From Deltaproteobacteria bacterium (lineage in GTDB: Bacteria > Myxococcota_A > UBA9160 > SZUA-336), in assembly GCA_016875225.1 (NCBI GenBank), contig VGRW01000003.1, positions 1 through 64,000 of the forward strand: a stretch of 64,000 nucleotides of DNA. The letters run 5' to 3'. The notes under the pieces were generated by a model. The model was given only the letters and a program-made list of their open reading frames with translations, was not told where the DNA came from and ran no database searches. The translations under genes and the position numbers were made by a program. Positions within the stretch are counted from its first letter, which is position 1; the number at the start of each line of letters is the position of its first letter. Below are positions 1-7,879 of this stretch, piece by piece.

Positions 1-121
1 GCTCGCGCAGCAGCAGCACCCCGCCGTCGCTGCTCGCGTGCTCCGCGTCGAACCGGCCCACCACGGGCCGTCGTCCCAGCGGCGAAAACTCAAGCTGCGT
101 CGCGCTACACTCTGTCTGCAC
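1..121 (-). CDS. IS1380-family transposase, N-terminal 40 residues (partial)
   Basis: This is the amino end of a DDE transposase of the IS1380 family, which cuts and inserts its own element. Only 40 residues are visible, starting at a GTG at 121. The diagnostic stretch is FSPLGRRPVVGRFDAEHASS followed by DGGVLLLRE, the conserved opening of this family (a glycine-arginine turn, then an SDGG or SDAG motif and a leucine run). The catalytic DDE residues lie beyond the window edge, so activity cannot be judged. The gene reads away from the truncated membrane-protein gene at 167-703 and probably belongs to the element that broke it. Confidence 0.75.
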   Translation of the reverse strand, partial: MQTECSATQLEFSPLGRRPVVGRFDAEHASSDGGVLLLRE

Positions 122-216
122 AGGTCGGCCCTTTCTGTTGGCCCGTTTTGTCTTGCAACTCAACGGTTAACAGAAGTCAGCCGGCCTGTGCTCGTTTGAG
201 TGGTGAGAAATCCAGG
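1..216 (-). mobile_element. Edge of an IS1380-family insertion sequence (partial)
   Basis: The first 121 bases encode the N-terminus of an IS1380-type transposase reading out of the window, so the element lies mostly to the left. The sequence between the transposase start and about base 216 is less GC-biased than the genes around it and probably includes the terminal inverted repeat. I placed the outer edge near 211-216 because the neighbouring membrane-protein reading frame stops looking protein-like there. The exact terminus and any target duplication cannot be fixed, because the other end is outside the window. Confidence 0.5.
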
Positions 217-703
217 CTAGCGCCGCCAGCGCGAGCGAGATCGCCGCGCACGTCCACGGATCGAGCGCCCAGCGCGACGGCGCGTACGCGAGCGCGAGCG
301 GGTGCAGCAGCGCGACCTCGAGCCCGAGCAGCAGGAAGTAGATCGGCGGCAGCGGGGCGAAGACCGCGAGCGCCAGCGGCACCACGCTCGGCAGAAGTCC
401 GTACACGTCGACGTCGCTTGTCAGGTGCCAGGACGAGAAGAGGAGCGAGACGATCATCACCGACGAGCCGACCAGGAGCGGGATCTCGGGGCGGCGAAAT
501 CCCACGCGCGTCCGCGCCAGCAGGAAGGCCGCGAGCATTCCGATCTCGGTCAGCGCGCCGTGCGCCAGTCCCTCCGCAGGCCGGGAGGCGCCCCCGAGAA
601 TGGTCGCGACGATCACCGGGGGCGACAGGATCAGCACGAGCGCGCTGCTGCGCCGCGCAGCCTGGTGCAGGATCTCGGGCAGATCGGGCGAGGATTCCTG
701 CAC
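167..703 (-). pseudogene. Membrane-protein fragment, probably truncated by the IS
   Basis: An integral membrane protein of about 178 residues with roughly six hydrophobic helices. It starts at a GTG at 703, 112 bases after the end of regA on the same strand; no ATG is available upstream in frame. A soluble stretch of about 15 residues precedes the first helix. The pattern resembles the membrane sensor half of a two-domain signalling protein, but no output domain follows. The last 15 or so residues (after ALAALAW) are polar and unlike the rest, and lie where the insertion sequence appears to begin. I therefore read it as the 5' part of a gene whose 3' end was lost to the IS insertion. I do not recognise the family, and a short intact membrane protein is possible. 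Confidence 0.5.
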
Positions 704-815
704 GACGGGCGAGAGGTTTCGCCAGAAGCGCTGGACCGTCTGTACGAGAGAACGGATGGGACGACCCTCCCGGCTGTCTATCGGCGGCCGGGCTGCCCGA
801 CTTCGCGATCCCCTT

Positions 816-1349
816 CTAGCTTCGCGGCGTGAACTTTCTCAGCTTGCGCTGCAGGCTCTGGCGGTGGAGTCCGAGCTGGCGCGCCGCGCGACTGATGTTG
901 CCGTCGCAGGCCGCGAGCACCCACTCGACGTACTCGCGCTCGCGCCTCGCCAGCGTCTGCGAGTCCGCGCCCTTCTCCTCGCCGGTGGCGAGCCCCTTGC
1001 CGAGGAACGCCTGCAACAGATCCTCGACCTGCACCGGCTTGGTCAGATAGTCGAGTGCCCCGAGCTTCACCGCCTGCACCGCGGTCGCGATGCTCCCGTA
1101 GCCGGTGAGCACGACGATCCGGGTCTCCGGGCTGCGTTCGAGGATGATCGGAATCGCGTCGAGCCCGCTCTGCGCGCGGAGCCTGAGGTCCACGCTGGCG
1201 CAGGTGTACGCGAACGGCGGCAGCGCGCGCAGCGCGTCGAGATCGCCGACGCGATCCACGCTCCAGCCTCGCTCGCGGAACTCGAGCGAGAGCGTCTCCG
1301 CGAAGCGCTCGTCGTCGTCGACGATCAACAGGGAAGGCGACGTCGTCAT
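816..1349 (-). CDS. regA: RegA/PrrA/ActR-type response regulator
   Basis: A 177-residue response regulator. Residues 1-120 are a receiver domain with the acidic pair DDD near residue 11, the phospho-acceptor Asp in SVDLRLRAQSG near residue 54, and the Lys of LTKPV near 103. Residues 135-177 are a Fis-type helix-turn-helix ending in GLHRQSLQRKLRK, which is nearly invariant in RegA/PrrA/ActR. These regulators lack the AAA+ domain of NtrC proteins and control redox-responsive genes such as those for respiration and carbon or nitrogen fixation. The start ATG overlaps the stop of the upstream kinase gene by four bases (ATGA), so the pair is translationally coupled. Confidence 0.9.
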   Translation of the reverse strand: MTTSPSLLIVDDDERFAETLSLEFRERGWSVDRVGDLDALRALPPFAYTCASVDLRLRAQSGLDAIPIILERSPETRIVVLTGYGSIATAVQAVKLGALDYLTKPVQVEDLLQAFLGKGLATGEEKGADSQTLARREREYVEWVLAACDGNISRAARQLGLHRQSLQRKLRKFTPRS

Positions 1350-2638
1350 GAAGCTCCTTGCAGGCGCAAATCACGCGCGACCGGCAGCACGAGGCGCGCG
1401 ATCGCGCCGCCGCCCGGGGTGTCGTCGAGCTCGAGCCGACCGCCCACCGTCTCGGCCAGCGTGTAGGCGAAGTACAGCCCGAGCCCCACCCCGCTCGGCC
1501 GCGTGGTCACGAACGGCTCGCCGAGATGCGCGCGGACCAGCGCCGGCCAGCCCGGGCCGTGGTCGCGCACCTCGACCACGACACGGTCCTGTGTCATGGA
1601 CACGTCGACCTCGAGCGGAGCTTCCGGCGAGCTCTCCTCGAGCGCGTTCTCGATCAGGTTCAGCACCGCCTGCGTGAACGCGACCGCCGGAAGCACCACG
1701 AGCGCCGGACCGCGTTCCCGCCGGAGGCGCAGCGGCACGGTCGGCTCCTCGGCGCGCAGGCCCGCGCAGACCTGCTCGACGAGATCCCCGACGTCGCCCG
1801 CCTCGAGTCGGAGGCCGTCGGGGCGAAGCTGCGAACCCGCCATCTGGCGCAGGATGTCGCCGCAGCGGAGCAGCGCCTCGCGAGCCTCGCCGAGCGACGG
1901 GTCCTCGCCGAGATCGAGCTTGCGGGCCAGCCGTTCGAGCCGCAGCATCGCCGTGTTCAGCGGCGTCGCGAACTCGTGCGAGAGTCCGGCCGCGAGTGCT
2001 CCCACCGCGCGGAGCCGATCGATGCGACCGCGCTCTTCGTCGCGCGCGCGGAGCTGGGCGCCGAGCGCGAGCAGCGTGTTCGAGAGCCAGGTGGTGAAGA
2101 TCCAGAACACGCCGGCGACCAGGAACTGCGCGGGGAAGAGCACCGCCGGCGCGACCCGCGCGTTCTCGAGCCCGGGCGGCACGTGCCCGAACGCCTGCAC
2201 GAGCGCGAGGCACCCGACCAGGCTCCAGAAGAACGCCAGCGAGACGCGCGCCTCGAGCAGGAGCGCGGCGAGCCCGGCATGGAAGAACAGCAGCGGGATC
2301 AGCGGATTCCACGCGCCGCCCGAGAGCGCGAGAAGCAGCGAGAGCGCCGCGATGTCCGCGAAGAGCTGCGCGCCGAGCTCGATCGGCGAGACGTTGCTGC
2401 CGCGGCGCAGACGACCCGCGGTCACCGCGTTCAGCAGCGCGAGCGCCACCACCACCGCGAGGAACGCGGGCACGCGCTCGGGCTCGAGGAGCTCGAAGCG
2501 CAGCGCGGGCAGGATCGACAGGAACTGCGCGCCGAGCGCGATCCAGCGCAGCCCGACCAGCCAGGCGAGCTTTGCGGCGTTGCCGTCGCCCAGCCGCGTG
2601 AGCGGCGGCTCGAGCAGGGCTAGCACCCTGTTCCTCAT
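1346..2638 (-). CDS. regB: RegB/PrrB-type redox sensor histidine kinase
   Basis: A 430-residue membrane histidine kinase. Residues 20-190 hold about six transmembrane helices. GGAWNP at 107-112 matches the GGxxNP(F) heptapeptide that binds ubiquinone in RegB. The phospho-accepting His is His221 in LSHEFATPLN. Cys259 in LLRCGDIL lies 38 residues after it, close to the spacing of the redox-active cysteine of Rhodobacter RegB. The ATP domain shows the N box (NLIENALEES), a G1 box (DHGPGWP) and a G2 box (GVGLGLYFAY). Known RegB proteins are kinases under reducing conditions and are inhibited by oxidised quinone. It is coupled to regA directly downstream, so their partnership is near certain. The start codon at 2638 follows a divergent intergenic region containing a long palindrome. 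Confidence 0.9.
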   Translation of the reverse strand: MRNRVLALLEPPLTRLGDGNAAKLAWLVGLRWIALGAQFLSILPALRFELLEPERVPAFLAVVVALALLNAVTAGRLRRGSNVSPIELGAQLFADIAALSLLLALSGGAWNPLIPLLFFHAGLAALLLEARVSLAFFWSLVGCLALVQAFGHVPPGLENARVAPAVLFPAQFLVAGVFWIFTTWLSNTLLALGAQLRARDEERGRIDRLRAVGALAAGLSHEFATPLNTAMLRLERLARKLDLGEDPSLGEAREALLRCGDILRQMAGSQLRPDGLRLEAGDVGDLVEQVCAGLRAEEPTVPLRLRRERGPALVVLPAVAFTQAVLNLIENALEESSPEAPLEVDVSMTQDRVVVEVRDHGPGWPALVRAHLGEPFVTTRPSGVGLGLYFAYTLAETVGGRLELDDTPGGGAIARLVLPVARDLRLQGAS

Positions 2639-2693
2639 CGGGGACAGACTAGTGAACTAGGAGCAGGACAGTCCAAGGTCGGGGCATCGGTGG

Positions 2694-2782
2694 CCTCGGC
2701 GGCCGGGCCGGTCTCTCCTCGGGGGTCCCCTCGGGTGGGAACCCTCGACCCTCCTCGTCGAGGCCCGGCCCGGCCGCCGAGG
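2694..2782 (+). repeat. Long palindrome with conserved core (copy 1)
   Basis: Perfect 18-base inverted repeats occupy 2694-2711 (CCTCGGCGGCCGGGCCGG) and 2765-2782. A second pairing is possible inside (CCTCG 2717-2721 with CGAGG 2759-2763), then GGGTC 2723-2727 with GACCC 2747-2751. The inner part contains GGGTCCCCTCG at 2723-2733 and CTCGACCCTCCTCG at 2744-2757. The same two strings, with one mismatch and a 9- rather than 10-base gap, occur on the minus strand inside the palindrome at 38638-38730. The stems of the two copies differ completely. It lies between divergent genes (regB and the metallo-beta-lactamase-like gene), so it is not a simple terminator. Confidence 0.75.
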
Positions 2783-2831
2783 CTGCGCACGCCGTGTTCT
2801 CAGCGCTGGCGTGGCTTGGTAGGCTGTGCGG

Positions 2832-3800
2832 ATGCGGTCTTGGAAGTATGAGAAGGGGCTTCACGAACTCGGGAACGGCAGCTTCGCGTGGCTTCAGCCG
2901 GATGGGAGCTGGGGCTGGAGCAATGCGGGGCTGGTCTGCGACGGAGGGGAGTCGCTGCTGGTCGACACGCTCTTCGACCTGCGGCTGACGGCGGAGATGC
3001 TCGAGGCAATGCGCCGCGCAGCGCCGGCGGCGTCGCGAATCGGCACGCTCGTGAACACGCACGCGAACGGAGACCACTGCTACGGGAACTCGCTCGTCGC
3101 GGGCGCGCGGATCGTCGCCTCGCGCGCGAGCGCCGAGGAGATGGACGAGCTGCCGCCGGCGACGATGGCGGGCCTGATGAAGAGCGCCGCGGCTCTGGGT
3201 CCGGCCGGGGAGTTCCTCGCGCGCTGCTTCGGACCCTTCGAGTTCTCCGGCGTTCCCCACGCGCCGCCGACGCAGACCTTCAGCGGCGAGCTGCACCTGC
3301 AGGTCGGCGCCAAGCCGGTCGTGCTGCTCGAGGTCGGCCCGGCGCACACGCGCGGCGACACCCTCGTCTGGCTGCCGGCCGACGGCGTCGTCTTCACCGG
3401 CGACATCCTGTTCGTCGACGGCACGCCGATCATGTGGGCGGGCCCGGTGGGAAACTGGATCGCCGCGTGCGAGCGGATCGCCGCGCTCGGCGCGAGCGTG
3501 GTGGTCCCGGGGCACGGTCCGATCACCGACGCGGCCGGCGCTCTTCGCGTCCGCGACTACCTGGTCTACGTGCGCGACGAGACGCGGCGCCGCTTCGACG
3601 CCGGCCTCTCGCCCGCGGACGCCGCGCGCGACATCGCGCTCGGAAGCTACTCGGACTGGGGCGACTCCGAGCGGATCGCGGTCAACGTGCACACGCTCTA
3701 CCGCGAGTGGAGCGACGGCGCGCTCGGCCGCGCGAACGCGATCGAGCTCTTCGGACTGATGGCGGAGCTCGACCGTCGGCGAGCGCGGAGGCGCGTCTAG
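2832..3800 (+). CDS. Metallo-beta-lactamase-fold hydrolase
   Basis: A metal-dependent hydrolase of about 322 residues with a metallo-beta-lactamase fold. The first metal motif is THANGDHC near residue 75, a variant of HxHxDH in which the second His is Asn. Later metal ligands are visible as AHTRGDT near 173, a GDILF segment near 195, and VPGHGPI near 225. The C-terminal third is helical and rich in charged residues. The Asn substitution is seen in some members that bind one metal or act on lipid- or acyl-type substrates, but the substrate cannot be told from sequence. I chose the ATG at 2832; an in-frame GTG lies two codons upstream. Its TAG stop shares a CTAG with the stop of the convergent FKBP gene. 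Confidence 0.85.
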   Translation: MRSWKYEKGLHELGNGSFAWLQPDGSWGWSNAGLVCDGGESLLVDTLFDLRLTAEMLEAMRRAAPAASRIGTLVNTHANGDHCYGNSLVAGARIVASRASAEEMDELPPATMAGLMKSAAALGPAGEFLARCFGPFEFSGVPHAPPTQTFSGELHLQVGAKPVVLLEVGPAHTRGDTLVWLPADGVVFTGDILFVDGTPIMWAGPVGNWIAACERIAALGASVVVPGHGPITDAAGALRVRDYLVYVRDETRRRFDAGLSPADAARDIALGSYSDWGDSERIAVNVHTLYREWSDGALGRANAIELFGLMAELDRRRARRRV

Positions 3801-4525
3801 GGAGCCGACCCGGGCGACTTCGCCGCTCCGCCCTTCTCGACGCTGATCAGCTCCACCTCGAAACGCAGCGCCGCGCCCGGCGCGATCATCTCGCCCGAAC
3901 CCGGCGGCAGCCCCGTGTCCCCGTAGGCGAGATCGGCGGGGCACGTGATCACCGCCTTCCCGCCCGGCTTCATCAGCTGCAGCCCCTCGGTCCAGCACGG
4001 AATCATCCGCGCGAGCGGGAAGTCCGCGGGCTCGCCGCGCTCGACCGAGCTGTCGAAGACCGATCCGTCGCGTCGCTTCCCGGTGTAGTGCACGACGACG
4101 TCGTCCTGCTTCGTCGGGGCGGCGCCCGCCCCCGCCTTCGTCTCCTGGTAGACCAGCCCCGACGCGGTCTTCTGCGCGCCCTTCTGGCTCGCTGCCTCGG
4201 CCAGGAAGCGCGTCGACGCCTCTCGCTCTCCCGCCGCGCGAGCCGCTGAGCGCGAGCGCATGAGCTCGTTGATCTTGTCCTTGTAGGCGTCGGGATCGAC
4301 GTCGGACTTCTCGTCCGCGAGCCCCGACGAGAGCCCCGCGATCAGGAGCTTCACCTCGTCGGGCGAGAGCGCGAACAATTTCAAATTCCTGGCCACCGCC
4401 CGCCCGAGCGCGTAGACGGTCTTCTGCTCCTCGGTCTCGGGCACCTGCGCCTCGGCCGCGAGGCTCGTGGCGAGAATGCAGAGGAAGGCGAGCTGGGCGG
4501 TCCGGGCTGCGATCCGCGACGGCAT
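3797..4525 (-). CDS. FKBP-type peptidyl-prolyl isomerase, exported
   Basis: A 242-residue secreted proline isomerase of the FkpA/Mip type, which helps fold envelope proteins. A signal peptide (PSRIAARTAQLAFLCILATS, cleaved after about AEAQ) leads into an N-terminal helical dimerisation region at about 25-115, containing TVYALGRAVARNL as in FkpA. The C-terminal FKBP domain follows at about 125-230, with VVHYTGKRRDGSVFDSS, the substrate-binding WTEGLQLMKPGGKA, and LAYGDTGLPPGSGEMIAPGA. The start ATG at 4525 gives a clean signal peptide; the longer frame upstream is only open, not coding. The tail is rich in Gly, Ala and Pro. It is convergent with the upstream hydrolase. Confidence 0.92.
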   Translation of the reverse strand: MPSRIAARTAQLAFLCILATSLAAEAQVPETEEQKTVYALGRAVARNLKLFALSPDEVKLLIAGLSSGLADEKSDVDPDAYKDKINELMRSRSAARAAGEREASTRFLAEAASQKGAQKTASGLVYQETKAGAGAAPTKQDDVVVHYTGKRRDGSVFDSSVERGEPADFPLARMIPCWTEGLQLMKPGGKAVITCPADLAYGDTGLPPGSGEMIAPGAALRFEVELISVEKGGAAKSPGSAP

Positions 4526-4620
4526 GCGGTCTCCAGATCCCGGCGCGATCTGACCGGGTGCGGGATCTTGGGCCGGGATTCCCGACCGCGCAAGCCGCGC
4601 GGATCGCGGGGCGCGGACGG

Positions 4621-5421
4621 CTAGCGAGCCACGACCACGAACGCGGGGGAGTCGGCCGAGACGGGGCTGCGGTCGAAGTCGCCGTGGATCTCGATCTCGC
4701 GAAAGCCCGCGCGCGCGAGCAGGTGCTCGAGCTCGTAGCGCCAGAACCAGCGCATGCGGAAGCTCGCGAGCTCGTTCCCGACCACCCGTCCGTCGCGCCA
4801 GCGCTCGTAGCGGAAGCGCACGTCGAGAAGCTGAAGCGCCGGATCCCGCGTCACCGCCGCGTGTCGGACGATTTCCTCGCCCTCGTGGCCGAAGCGCAGG
4901 TCGACGGTCTCCGGCTCCTCGAGCGCCGCCATCCGCGCGAGCCTCGGCGCGAACACGTCGAAAGCGAAGCGGCCGCCGGGCGCGAGGTGCCGCCGCACGC
5001 AGGCCAGGCAGGCGAGTTGGTCTGCGACCCCGTACAGGTGCTGGAACGCGCGGAAGGCGGAGAAGATCAGCCCGAAGCGCTCGCCGGCCAGGTCGAAGCT
5101 CTGCATCGGCGCGTGCACGAGCCGGAGGTTCGGGAAGGTCGACTTCTGCCGGGTGCGCGCGAGCATGTGCTGCGAGGCGTCGAGGCCGGTGCACGGAAAG
5201 CCGAGCGCGGCGATCTGGAGCAGAACGCGGCCCGTGCCGCAGCCGAGCTCGAGCACCGGGCCCGCACCCTCGCGGGCGAGCTCGCGGTAGAACTCGACGT
5301 CACGGCCGTCGAGCTGCGGCAGGGGCAGGCGCGCGTAAGCGGCGTCGTAGAAGCGCGCGGTCGCCTGACCGTACTCTTCGTCGAGCGCGAGCGATTCGTT
5401 CGAACTCCCGGGCCCGGCCAT
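4621..5421 (-). CDS. Class I SAM-dependent methyltransferase
   Basis: A 266-residue methyltransferase. The SAM-binding loop VLELGCGTGRVL lies near residue 55, followed by the acidic end of strand 2 (TGLDAS) and motif GGRFAFDVFAP near 150. The N-terminal YDAAYARL is common in small-molecule and tRNA-wobble-type methyltransferases of the Methyltransf_25 group. A beta-rich insertion at about 165-235 (LDVRFRYERW) is typical of this group. The substrate is unknown. It is transcribed divergently from the MFS transporter gene, with about 60 bases between the starts. Confidence 0.85.
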   Translation of the reverse strand: MAGPGSSNESLALDEEYGQATARFYDAAYARLPLPQLDGRDVEFYRELAREGAGPVLELGCGTGRVLLQIAALGFPCTGLDASQHMLARTRQKSTFPNLRLVHAPMQSFDLAGERFGLIFSAFRAFQHLYGVADQLACLACVRRHLAPGGRFAFDVFAPRLARMAALEEPETVDLRFGHEGEEIVRHAAVTRDPALQLLDVRFRYERWRDGRVVGNELASFRMRWFWRYELEHLLARAGFREIEIHGDFDRSPVSADSPAFVVVAR

Positions 5422-5480
5422 GCGAGAATCCTAACCGTCGTGCGAATCCTGCGCCCCGATCTCGCGACCGGATCCGGAGC

Positions 5481-6658
5481 GTGAGTCCGTTCCAGTGGTA
5501 CGTGGCGGCCGTGGGCGGCTGGTTCCTGGCCTTCGGCCTGCAGAGCGTGGTGGTCTCGACGAAAATCGCGATGGAGCTCGACGGCAGCTCCACCGCGATG
5601 GCCGTGACCCAGATGGCGCAGCAGCTGCCGGGATTCGGGCTGGTGCTGCTCGGAGGAGCCGTCGCCGATCGGGTCGATCGCCGCGCGCTGCTGATCGGCC
5701 TGTACCTCGCTGCGGCGCTGCTCGCGGCCGCGCTCGGAGCCGGCGCTGCCGCCGAGAGACTCTCGCTGCCGGTGGTGATCGGCTACGTGCTCGCGATGGG
5801 CACGATCACGGCCTTCCTGATGCCCTCCCGCGACGCGATGGTCTCCGATCTCGTCGCCGGAAACCTGATGCGCGCGATCACGACGCTGACGATCAGCCAG
5901 TTCGTGATGCAGGCGGTGGGCTCCTCGTTCGGCGTCGCGGGACGTTTCGTCGGCCTGCTGCCGCTGATCGGCCTGCAGACGCTCGTGCTGCTCGCGAGCG
6001 TTCGCGCGCTCACCCGTCTGCCGCGGCCCGAGGTCGCCCGCGACGCCGCGCGCTCCGCCTCGGCGAGCTCGCCGACGGCGTGCGCGAGGTCGCGCGCTCG
6101 CGGATCCTCGCTCCGGTCGCGCTGCTTTCGGCGGCCCTGGGAACGCTCTTCATCGGGCCGTTCCAGGTCGTCTTCCCGCTACTGGTGCGTGACTACTACC
6201 ACGGCGACGTGGCGGACCTGTCGCTCCTGTACACCACGTTCCCCGTCGGCACGATCGCCGGCTCCGCGCTGATCCTGCTTCGCGGCGGCGTGCGCCGGAA
6301 GGGAATGGCGCAGCTTCTCGCGCTGGCCTCGGGCGCGCTCTGTCTGGGCTCCCTCGGTCTGGGCCTGCCCTTCTGGGGCGCGCTGATCGCGACGACGATT
6401 TTCGGTGTCGGCGGCGCGTTCTTCATGAACGCGGGCCGCACCCTGTTCCAGGAGCACACCGAGGCCGAGAGCCGCGGCCGCGTGCTGTCGGTCTACACGC
6501 TCACGCTGATGGGCGCGTCCGGCATTCTCGGCGCTCCGCTCGCGGGCTGGCTGCAGGCGCAGCTCGGATCGCTTGCGACCTGCGCGGTCTGCGCGGGAGG
6601 GATGCTCGTGGTGGTCGCGATGATCGCCGTCGCCACCGACGTCAGGAAGCTGGTCTGA
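5481..6658 (+). pseudogene. MFS transporter interrupted by a frameshift
   Basis: A major facilitator superfamily permease of about 390 residues, split between two reading frames. The first half (GTG at 5481 to about 6045) encodes some six helices, including the loop DRVDRRALL after helix 2. The second half (about 6048 to the stop at 6658) continues in another frame with ELADGVREVA and six more helices ending in ATDVRKLV. Both halves look fully conserved. The junction near 6030-6065 behaves like a single missing base in a run of GC-rich codons. This could be a recent null mutation or a sequence error. The resemblance is to the enterobactin-exporter/MFS_3 group. Substrate unknown. Confidence 0.8.
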
Positions 6659-6704
6659 GCGAGCGCGTTTGTCCCGCGGCCGCGCAGAGTGGGAGAATTC
6701 GCGC

Positions 6705-7868
6705 ATGAGCACCGACCATCCGCTCTCGAGCCGCGCGGCGATCACGGGTCTGGGCATGACCGAGCTCGGCCGCGTCTACGGGCGCAGCGCGACCGATCTC
6801 GCGGCCGACGCGGTGCTGCGCGCCCTCGCCGATGCGGGGCTCGCGAGGTCGGAGCTCGACGGCCTGCTGATCAACGCCGGCATCAGCCAGGGCGTCGACC
6901 TGTCGCTGGCGCAGGCGGTCGGACTTCGCGACCTCGCGCTGCAGACACAGATGAACGGCTACGGCTCGAGCGCCGGACAGATGATCGGCTACGCGACGCT
7001 CGCGGTCGCGGCGGGGCTCGCCCGGCACGTCGCCTGCGTCTTCGCCGACACACCGCTGGCGCCCGGCTCGCGTGCGGGACAGGCCTACGGGCGCGCGCGC
7101 GCAGGCCGGCGCGGAGTGGCGTCGATCGGCCCCGCGCTCGGCTTCGCCGGACCGATCCCGTACTACGCGCTCCACGCGCAGCGACACATGGATCTGTACG
7201 GCACGACGCAGGACCAGCTCGGCGCGGTCGCGGTCTCGTCGCGCGCCTGGGCGCGAAAGAACCCGCTCGCGACCATGCGCGAGCCGCTCGACCTCGCCGG
7301 CTACCACGCTTCACCTTGGATCGTCGAGCCGTTTCACATCCTCGACTGCTGCCTGGTCTCGAACGGCGCGATCTGCGTGATCGTGAGCGCCGCGGAGCAG
7401 GCTCGCGACCTGGCGCGGCCGCCGGTCTACGTGCGCGGCTTCGCGCAGGCGCACCAGCTCGAATGGGACGACACCGCTCCGAGCCTCGCGCAGCGCAGCA
7501 GCGCCGCGGCGTTCTCGATGGCGGGCTGCAAGGCGGGCGACATCCGGACGGCGCAGATCTACGACTGCTACACGTTCACGGTGATCGCCACGCTGGAGGA
7601 CTACGGGTTCTGCAAGCGCGGTGAAGGGGGCGCGTTTGCGGCCAGCGGCGCGCTCGGACCCGGCGGCGCGCTGCCGACGAACACCGGCGGCGGGATGCTC
7701 TCCGCCTACTACATGTGGGGAATGACGCCGGTCTCCGAAGCGGTGATCCAGGCGCGCGGCGACGGCGGAGAGCGTCAGGTGGATCGCGCCGATCTCGTCG
7801 CGGTCTCCGGAAACGGCGGGATCTTCAACTACCACGCGACGCTGGTGCTCTCGCCCGCCGCGAGCTGA
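6705..7868 (+). CDS. Thiolase-superfamily protein lacking the catalytic Cys (Ltp2-like)
   Basis: A 387-residue thiolase-fold protein of the SCP-x/lipid-transfer group. The N-terminus AAITGLGMTELGR and the segment LSRSELDGLLINAG-like at about 45-60 are typical. The position that holds the nucleophilic Cys in thiolases reads NGYGSSAGQM (about 83-92), so Cys is replaced. The usual C-terminal HPxG is also missing; GGGMLSAYYMWGMTP sits there instead. Members without these residues, such as Ltp2 in steroid side-chain degradation, act as retro-aldolases together with a DUF35 protein. Such a protein follows 11 bases downstream here. The aldolase role is inference. A GGGAGAA ribosome site precedes the ATG at 6705. 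Confidence 0.8.
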   Translation: MSTDHPLSSRAAITGLGMTELGRVYGRSATDLAADAVLRALADAGLARSELDGLLINAGISQGVDLSLAQAVGLRDLALQTQMNGYGSSAGQMIGYATLAVAAGLARHVACVFADTPLAPGSRAGQAYGRARAGRRGVASIGPALGFAGPIPYYALHAQRHMDLYGTTQDQLGAVAVSSRAWARKNPLATMREPLDLAGYHASPWIVEPFHILDCCLVSNGAICVIVSAAEQARDLARPPVYVRGFAQAHQLEWDDTAPSLAQRSSAAAFSMAGCKAGDIRTAQIYDCYTFTVIATLEDYGFCKRGEGGAFAASGALGPGGALPTNTGGGMLSAYYMWGMTPVSEAVIQARGDGGERQVDRADLVAVSGNGGIFNYHATLVLSPAAS

Positions 7869-7879
7869 GGAGAGAAGAG

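Noticed and set aside
2649-3998. A long minus-strand open frame of 449 codons antisense to the metallo-beta-lactamase-like gene
   Set aside because: It is Arg/Pro/Ala-rich with no recognisable domain, and the plus-strand gene has clear metal motifs. High GC keeps many antisense frames open.
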